Origin: Desulfobacula sp.
Lineage (GTDB): Bacteria > Desulfobacterota > Desulfobacteria > Desulfobacterales > Desulfobacteraceae
Assembly (NCBI GenBank): GCA_027858355.1
Contig: JAQICW010000678.1
Span: 1 to 11,331 of the forward strand
Length of the DNA stretch: 11,331 nt
Reading direction: 5' to 3'
Shown: in pieces, positions 6,968 to 11,331 of the stretch
Numbering within the stretch: the first letter of the stretch is position 1
How the letters are laid out: each line of letters begins with the position of its first letter
The notes under the pieces: model-generated
Told to the model about the DNA's origin: nothing
What the model saw: only the letters and a program-made list of their open reading frames with translations
Databases searched by the model: none
Position numbers and translations under genes: made by a program

Positions 6968-7867
6968 ATGCTACAGCAACTTTTTAATTTCATCATTGGT
7001 CTGATTTGTTTTTTAATATTGTTATACCGTGCAGAATTAGACCCAGTAGCAAGTGCCATCATTGGATTTATTGTTGTTTATATTTTGGAAATCAAACATA
7101 CTCTGAAAACCAATGCTATAAACCATAAGTATCTACCTTGTTCGTATAAAGCAGAAATTTTAATCGAACCTAATTACCGCGAGTTGATGAACCATGAATT
7201 TGTTATTGGATACTATGAGAAAGCATTACCAATGCTCGATAGGACAGATATGTTAAACAATCCATCTGCTGAAATCGGTAAGGAACCAGATGCAAAAATT
7301 GGAGAACATGCTCTATGGAGGGATACATTTAGATTTCTTGTAATCAACAATCTGTTTTGGTCGGATAAATATAAGACTTTTATAAAAGAATTACGGTTAG
7401 GAGGTAAAATTTTAGATTACAATTATGCTGAAGATGTTAAAGAACCCAACTTAGAGATTGAAATAAAGCATGGATTATTGCGTTTCTGGTTTTCTCCATC
7501 GGAGATGTTTTCAGAAATTGAACCCAAACTGATATGTGAATTTCCTCTCTATATATTTGAAGATATACCCAGTGAAATTCTTTCTATGAAGTATGGAAGT
7601 AAAGAATGGCAAAATTATTTAAAGCTATTTAAACTTTCACCGCGTCATCCAAACAATTGGATTGATAAAAGCGAGAAACAGGCGGTGCTTCGCCATAAAA
7701 TTCTTGCAGAGTACGGATTCGATTTGCACAGCGAATATGATCATGCAACCGATGTTTACATGGACAGGGATGGTGATAGCCAAATATTTGACTACGATGA
7801 TGGATTTACAGGATTTAAAAACACATATTGTACTATTAAGATTAAAGAGTATTTTGATGAAGTTTGA
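6968..7867 (+). CDS. Uncharacterised protein with two N-terminal membrane helices
   Basis: I place the start at ATG 6968: GGAGG (6952-6956) lies 11 bases before it, and this start puts the hydrophobic part at the N-terminus. TTG 6944 or ATG 6950 would add eight or six residues but contain the ribosome site inside the gene. The product is 299 residues. Residues about 4-21 and 27-46 are hydrophobic and form a helical hairpin, followed by about 250 cytosolic residues rich in aromatic and acidic positions (FWFSPSEMF, HPNNWIDKSEK, DRDGDSQIFDYDDGF). I recognise no catalytic motif. The order SIR2 then membrane protein would suit a two-gene system in which NAD loss and a membrane component cooperate, but the attC-like element between them argues that each may be a separate cassette. 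Confidence 0.75.
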   Translation: MLQQLFNFIIGLICFLILLYRAELDPVASAIIGFIVVYILEIKHTLKTNAINHKYLPCSYKAEILIEPNYRELMNHEFVIGYYEKALPMLDRTDMLNNPSAEIGKEPDAKIGEHALWRDTFRFLVINNLFWSDKYKTFIKELRLGGKILDYNYAEDVKEPNLEIEIKHGLLRFWFSPSEMFSEIEPKLICEFPLYIFEDIPSEILSMKYGSKEWQNYLKLFKLSPRHPNNWIDKSEKQAVLRHKILAEYGFDLHSEYDHATDVYMDRDGDSQIFDYDDGFTGFKNTYCTIKIKEYFDEV

Positions 7868-7999
7868 AGATGTAAAGAATTGGGTCGAATCGAAAGCGCC
7901 AGAATAAACCGGCATAGAGTCGGGAGTGAAAGAGCCCTGAAGGGATTTATAATCGTGTCGCCCAAGTCAACAGGCTGAATATATAAAATAAATCCGGAT

Positions 8000-8134
8000 A
8001 AAACATCCCGAAGTTTGTCTTAGGTTAACGTTTTCGACCCCAAAAACAGCACTCTAAGATTTTAATCTGAGTTTCCAACAACGCTCTTGCTACGGGTCGC
8101 AAAAAAACGCGACCGCAGAAGAGCAAGGTTGTGC
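8000..8134 (+). repeat. Duplicated cassette tail, copy B
   Basis: This is the partner of 5614-5748, with no gaps and about 80 percent identity. Weaker similarity starts near 7957, interrupted by about 20 extra bases at 7978-7999. The copy follows a different gene (the two-helix membrane protein), so the tail is shared between cassettes with unrelated cargo. In 7868-7956 I see no feature. Confidence 0.85.
8073..8134 (+). other. attC recombination site 7 (copy B)
   Basis: Left box TTCCAAC (8073-8079) and right box GTTGTGC (8128-8134) each have four-base spacers. CTCTT/AAGAG, CT/AG, CGG/CCG and TCGC/GCGA pair, with unpaired G8089 and G8096 on the left arm. Relative to copy A, one stem pair has changed on both sides (A:T at 5705/5731 to T:A at 8091/8117), which supports a folded stem under selection. 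The bases after the cut, TTGTGC, are complementary to the left box at 10155 (GCACAAC), defining a cassette of about 2.1 kb. Confidence 0.8.
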
Positions 8135-8186
8135 CATGCAAATAAACCAATTGAACTACAAGAGTGAAAAATTTTGAGGTGATCAT

Positions 8187-9335
8187 TTGAGTACAAAGAA
8201 AAGCAGGAGCACTTTGTCTGGCCAAGGACGTGATCTGGCGAGACGCATCTCAGATGTTCCTATGCTCAAACCTTCCGATGTTATGCCTAGCGATCCCAAT
8301 TTAGATGTTGTTGGTGTCTTGAATCCGACCTTCTTCGAAACTCAGAGCGGCAAATACCTAATAGTACGAATAGATGAGAGGCCTTCTGTAGGGACCTACC
8401 CGGGCAACAACAGGCGTAGAATTCAGGAATCCCTTCTCGTCGCGTATGCTGACGTTGAGTATGCGGGAAAAATGGAAATTATTGAAACCAACATAAAGGG
8501 CTGTGCTCTGCAAGACGGTGACCCGTTTCTTCCAGATACTGTGCGGCAATATTGTTTTGAGACGTTGAAGCAAGAACTCCTATTGTCCTATGTTTCGCAT
8601 CTCCGAATGTTTGAGCTTACAAGCACGGGGGTTTTGTCAAATGCAAAACCTTTAGTATCGCCATCAAGTATTTTTAGTAAGTATGGATGCGAAGATGCAA
8701 GAGCATCTGTAGTAGAGGGGAAGCCAATGCTGACATATACTGCAATAGGCCCATATGGAGCTACATCTTGGTTAGCTGAGATAAACAACAACTCCATTGT
8801 TTCGAATAAAATGATTTTGGGTCCAGACCACAAACACTCAGCTATTTTCCCGAGCAAAATAAAAGGTGCCTACTGCTTGTTAACGAGACCACTCACTAGG
8901 TCATATCTGCGTGCCAGTGGAGTATGGATGTTGGAGTCACCTGACATGGTTCATTGGGGGGCACCTACTCCGGTTTTGCTCCCGAGACATGAAATGTGGG
9001 ATAGTGTTCGTGTGGGGCCTTGTGGTTCTCCAATTTCGATTGATAGCGGGTGGATTTTATTTTACTACGGAGTTGATCCTGACAACACATATCGTTTGGG
9101 TGCCGCACTCTTAGACCATAATAATCCGTCAAAAATAATTGGACGCACTCATGATCCGATATTAAGCCCTCTTCTTGAATGGGAACGTAGAGGGCGAAGA
9201 GCTGATACTGTCTTTTCATGCGGTACTGAATGGTTATCTAATGAGGATACATTTCGGATCTATTATGGAGCTGCGGACACTTATATCGGCGCAGCAGATA
9301 TCTCTTTAAGAGATATTCTTTCTGAACTGGTATAA
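8187..9335 (+). CDS. Glycoside hydrolase/phosphorylase family 130-like protein
   Basis: The start is TTG, set by GAGGTGA at 8176-8182. The product has 382 residues. The order of motifs fits the GH130 five-bladed propeller: VLNPTFFE...YLIVRIDER (44-65), GCEDAR (167-172) with D170 as the candidate general acid, DHKHSAIFPSKIKGAYCLLTRP from 214, W-DSVRVG (271-277), GWILFYYGVD with YRLGAALLDHNNPSKIIGRT, and a final YYGAADTYIGAA. Family members cleave beta-mannosides by phosphorolysis or hydrolysis. Which applies cannot be told here, since the phosphate-binding residues cannot be assigned without alignment. GCEDAR replaces the more usual EDPR. No signal peptide is present, so it is cytoplasmic. The gene is clearly less AT-rich than the NACHT and SIR2 genes and shares a cassette with the next gene, 12 bases away. 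Sugar metabolism cargo is odd in this array. A nucleotide-sugar or modified-DNA substrate is speculation. Confidence 0.85.
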   Translation: MSTKKSRSTLSGQGRDLARRISDVPMLKPSDVMPSDPNLDVVGVLNPTFFETQSGKYLIVRIDERPSVGTYPGNNRRRIQESLLVAYADVEYAGKMEIIETNIKGCALQDGDPFLPDTVRQYCFETLKQELLLSYVSHLRMFELTSTGVLSNAKPLVSPSSIFSKYGCEDARASVVEGKPMLTYTAIGPYGATSWLAEINNNSIVSNKMILGPDHKHSAIFPSKIKGAYCLLTRPLTRSYLRASGVWMLESPDMVHWGAPTPVLLPRHEMWDSVRVGPCGSPISIDSGWILFYYGVDPDNTYRLGAALLDHNNPSKIIGRTHDPILSPLLEWERRGRRADTVFSCGTEWLSNEDTFRIYYGAADTYIGAADISLRDILSELV

Positions 9336-9347
9336 AGCGAGGGTGCA

Positions 9348-10139
9348 ATGTTCAACATAAGCTCGATGATAGGTGATTTAGGAGCATGGTTGCTTAAACT
9401 TGCTGATAAAGAGACATGGAACGTTTTCGGTATTTGGTTTAGCGGCATAGCAACCCTTTCAGTTGTGTTTATAGCAATTTGGCTACAGGCTTGGACTGAA
9501 TGGAGGAAAAAACCGAAATTGAAGATCGTTTACGATCCGGAGGATCGAAACGACAATATCTTTGTGCTTCTTGATAATTATGAGAAGCAAATAGACGAAT
9601 CTGGGCATCCTGACCCGCATGCAGAAGAATTGTGGTTAAGAGTCAATGTATTAAACAATAGCAGGGCTTCTGCTCGTGATGTTGAATTGAGGTTTATCAA
9701 CAGTTACAAAGACGGCAGTGACATCAGGGAAGATCACAGGCCTAGTTGGTGGTTCAAAGTATCAAACCTAAACAAGTTTTCTGTTACAATCCCACCAAGA
9801 TATAAGCAGCCATTTGATATTGCATATTTGAAAAACGTAGTAGATGCGGAGGATGATATTCGTTCTTTTTTGGCGATTGTCCCTCCCGACTTAAGTGATG
9901 ATTGGCAAGCTACAAAGAATTTGATGGAAATGTCACGTAAAAACAAATTGTCCATAGGTGCACGATATCGACTTGTGTTTGCTGTAGTTAGCAGTAACGC
10001 AGACGCAGCATATTATGAAATTAGCTATACGGTGTCAGAGAGGTTATCGGACGACATACCAAGAAGGAACCTACAAGGTAGAGACGTTCTACGAAGACGT
10101 CTAAATATTTCTGGACCGAACAAAATAGCAGCGCCGTAA
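9348..10139 (+). CDS. Uncharacterised one-helix membrane protein coupled to GH130 gene
   Basis: ATG at 9348 is preceded by GAGGGTG (9339-9345), and only 12 bases separate it from the stop of the GH130 gene, so the two are probably co-translated. The product is 263 residues. A single membrane helix lies at about 25-48 (FGIWFSGIATLSVVFIAIWL), followed by basic residues (WRKKPK) that place the large C-terminal part in the cytoplasm. Residues 60-260 look like a beta-rich domain (LWLRVNVLNNSRASARDVELRF resembles a beta-sandwich strand pattern, with YEISYTV near the end). I recognise no catalytic motif. Sharing one cassette with the GH130 gene suggests that they work together, for example by holding the enzyme at the membrane. 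Confidence 0.8.
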   Translation: MFNISSMIGDLGAWLLKLADKETWNVFGIWFSGIATLSVVFIAIWLQAWTEWRKKPKLKIVYDPEDRNDNIFVLLDNYEKQIDESGHPDPHAEELWLRVNVLNNSRASARDVELRFINSYKDGSDIREDHRPSWWFKVSNLNKFSVTIPPRYKQPFDIAYLKNVVDAEDDIRSFLAIVPPDLSDDWQATKNLMEMSRKNKLSIGARYRLVFAVVSSNADAAYYEISYTVSERLSDDIPRRNLQGRDVLRRRLNISGPNKIAAP

Positions 10140-10154
10140 GATCGATTAATAACT

Positions 10155-10278
10155 GCACAACAATTTTATTCACTTGACCCGCGAACAGCGTCGCCTTCTG
10201 GTTTTCAAACCACCATTGTTGGTTAATCGATTTTCAGCACTTCGAGCCACGGCGGGCAAGTGATAATGGACGTTAGGC
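10155..10278 (+). other. attC recombination site 8 (124 bp)
   Basis: Left box GCACAAC (10155-10161) is the exact complement of this cassette's start (GTTGTGC, 8128). Right box GTTAGGC (10272-10278) is a perfect GTTRRRY. Both spacers are eight bases. TCACTTG-a-CCCGC on the left pairs with GCGGG-CAAGTGA on the right with one unpaired A on the left arm. The long centre holds minor hairpins such as GGTT/AACC. It is one of the two best-defined sites here. Confidence 0.85.
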
Positions 10279-10297
10279 GTACTGGAAATGGAGAATC

Positions 10298-11104
10298 ATG
10301 AATTTTGAAGAAATAAAGGCGTTTCAAGTAGCTCAGAAAGAAATTGTAGCTATGATTGGTGCGTTTCTTGTGCCTCTAAAGTCATTTAGCGATTCGATTT
10401 CGACTTCCGAAGATGATGTTGTCGACCTTGCTGGTGTTAGAAAATTACAACTCATTGTTAGTGAGTTTATGTCAAAGGCCAGCTGTGTCGAACAATTTTG
10501 CACTAAGTATCATTATAGAACCTATTACGATGAAATAAGAAGGCCATCTACGAGAATAGCATCGTTACTAGGATATCAAACACTACCTAGCAAAGCGTTA
10601 GAAAAAGTCAATTTTAAAACGAAACTAGATTCACACATTGAGGGTATAAGTGAGGTTATGATTGCAGCCGCACAAATAGTTACTCCCTCAGTTGATGCAA
10701 ATGTAAAAGCTGGTAATGCATTCGCTGCATATTGCTTTATTTCCTCTTTAATTGACGGAGCAACATCAGAGTTAATACTGGTAGACCCCTATATTGATCA
10801 GAGTGTCTTTTATAGATATTTGTATCGACTTCCAAAAGAAATAAAAATAAAAATCGTCACAGATAAAGATAAATTAAAGGGCGCAAGATTAAAGGAATTC
10901 GAGTCAGTGGAGGTTCTATTTGAGTCTGAATATCCAAATTATACTAAGGAGCTTCGTGAGGCCCTTCATGATAGATATCTAATTAATGAGGAAAACGCTT
11001 ATAGCCTTGGCGGTAGTATTAAAGATGCTGCCAAGAAATCAGATTACTCTATTGTCCAATTAACCGATGAAAAAAGAACAGAGTTATGTGCATTGTACGC
11101 CTAA
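10298..11104 (+). CDS. PLD-like (phospholipase D superfamily) protein, atypical motif
   Basis: ATG at 10298 follows GGAGA (10290-10294) and lies 19 bases after the attC right box. The TAA stop overlaps the left box of the next attC, as in tightly packed cassettes. The product is 268 residues. Residues 1-140 are helical, without membrane segments. SELILVDPYID (157-167) is the characteristic strand that opens PLD-like domains. LHDRYLI (223-229) stands at the HxK position, with R226 in place of lysine. GGSIKD (238-243) with a following YSIVQL matches the downstream G-S part of the motif. Only one such half is present, so activity would require dimerisation. The R for K change may abolish or alter phosphodiesterase chemistry. 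PLD-like proteins occur as nucleases in phage defence, which suits this array. A non-catalytic binding role is equally possible. Confidence 0.7.
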   Translation: MNFEEIKAFQVAQKEIVAMIGAFLVPLKSFSDSISTSEDDVVDLAGVRKLQLIVSEFMSKASCVEQFCTKYHYRTYYDEIRRPSTRIASLLGYQTLPSKALEKVNFKTKLDSHIEGISEVMIAAAQIVTPSVDANVKAGNAFAAYCFISSLIDGATSELILVDPYIDQSVFYRYLYRLPKEIKIKIVTDKDKLKGARLKEFESVEVLFESEYPNYTKELREALHDRYLINEENAYSLGGSIKDAAKKSDYSIVQLTDEKRTELCALYA

Positions 11105-11211
11105 CCAGGCAAATTCAGCTGACCCAATGCCGCGGCGTTTCGCTCCGCTCCACTCTGCGCCATCGGGCAGCTGATTTGCGACGAACTGCGCAGTAAAAGG
11201 ATAGGTTAGGT
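11099..11211 (+). other. attC recombination site 9, right box displaced
   Basis: Left box GCCTAAC (11099-11105) is the exact complement of this cassette's start (GTTAGGC, 10272) and overlaps the gene's stop codon. GCAAAT-t-CAGCTG-a-CCC pairs with GGG-CAGCTG-ATTTGC (ending 11179), with two unpaired bases on the left arm. By symmetry the right box should start at 11183, where the sequence is GAACTGC instead of GTT. A perfect-looking GTTAGGT occurs 22 bases later (11205-11211). Confidence 0.75.
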
Positions 11212-11280
11212 AACAGTGAGTTATTGGCGATTTTTTTTATAAAAAGAGGTTTTATCTAAGAATTTTGTACAATAGCGACT

Positions 11281-11317
11281 GCATACTCAATTGTTCTGTT
11301 AATGTATGCTTTTTTTC
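11281..11317 (+). terminator. Possible intrinsic terminator
   Basis: GCATAC (11281-11286) and GTATGC (11304-11309) form a perfect six-base stem around a 17-base loop, followed directly by eight T. The stem is short and the loop long, so strength is uncertain. It could end transcription of the array or belong to the next cassette. Confidence 0.4.
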
Positions 11318-11331
11318 TAATACTGCCAGCG

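Larger units (their letters stand above)
1..11211 (+). mobile_element. Integron gene cassette array (integrase outside window)
   Basis: All well-supported genes run on the + strand, and most cassettes close with an imperfect inverted repeat having attC architecture: a left box ending AAC, a right box starting GTT, equal spacers of three to eight bases, and an inner stem with one or two unpaired bases on the left arm. In three cassettes the bases at the cassette start are the exact complement of the left box of that cassette's own attC, as expected for circular cassettes inserted at G^TTRRRY. The attC sites differ in length and sequence, unlike the uniform sites of classical large Vibrio arrays. 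No tyrosine recombinase or attI is visible. By polarity intI would lie to the left. The alternative, a defence island with unrelated hairpins, does not explain the start/R'' complementarity. Confidence 0.85.

Noticed and set aside
7637..7915. Frames on both strands at the end of the two-helix membrane gene
   Set aside because: They overlap the real gene, have low-quality composition and no ribosome sites.

Overview
The window reads as a run of integron gene cassettes. All nine well-supported reading frames lie on the + strand. Each cassette ends in an imperfect inverted repeat with the layout of an attC site: an outer AAC...GTT pair, an inner stem, and unpaired bases on the left arm. A cassette integrates at G^TTRRRY, so its first bases should be complementary to the left outer box (R'') of its own attC. 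Three cassettes fit exactly over seven bases: SIR2 (starts GTTAGAA, ends TTCTAAC), GH130 plus membrane protein (GTTGTGC / GCACAAC) and PLD-like (GTTAGGC / GCCTAAC). No integrase or attI is visible. By the usual polarity they would lie to the left. The AT-rich genes and integron context suggest a Gammaproteobacterium, but genus cannot be read from this window.

Layout. 1-246: 3' end of an unknown gene, then attC (300-373). 399-830: unknown 143-residue protein, then attC (849-914). 924-2018: HEPN-like protein with an Rx4H motif, then a compact attC (2040-2090). 2091-2394: short stretch without an intact gene, ending in a long palindrome (2295-2394). 2395-2749: long leader ending in nine G beside the next start codon. 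2750-5512: 920-residue membrane-anchored NACHT-type NTPase, then attC (5687-5748). 5753-6757: SIR2-family protein with a four-cysteine insert, then a complex attC-like region (6778-6896). 6968-7867: two-helix membrane protein, then attC (8073-8134). 8187-9335 and 9348-10139: a GH130-type glycosidase/phosphorylase and a one-helix membrane protein in one two-gene cassette, then attC (10155-10278). 10298-11104: atypical PLD-like protein whose stop codon overlaps its attC (11099-11211). 11281-11317: possible terminator.

The cargo looks like antiphage defence: HEPN, NACHT/STAND, SIR2 and PLD-like folds are all recurrent effectors or sensors in bacterial immunity. Each cassette is probably an independent system, not a subunit of one complex, because cassettes are acquired separately. 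The best candidates for cooperating pairs are GH130 plus its coupled membrane protein, and possibly SIR2 plus the two-helix membrane protein, although an attC-like element separates the latter. The two 135-nt blocks at 5614-5748 and 8000-8134 are about 80 percent identical, which shows that two cassette tails share an origin. The GH130 gene is visibly richer in G+C than its AT-rich neighbours, which fits separate origins.
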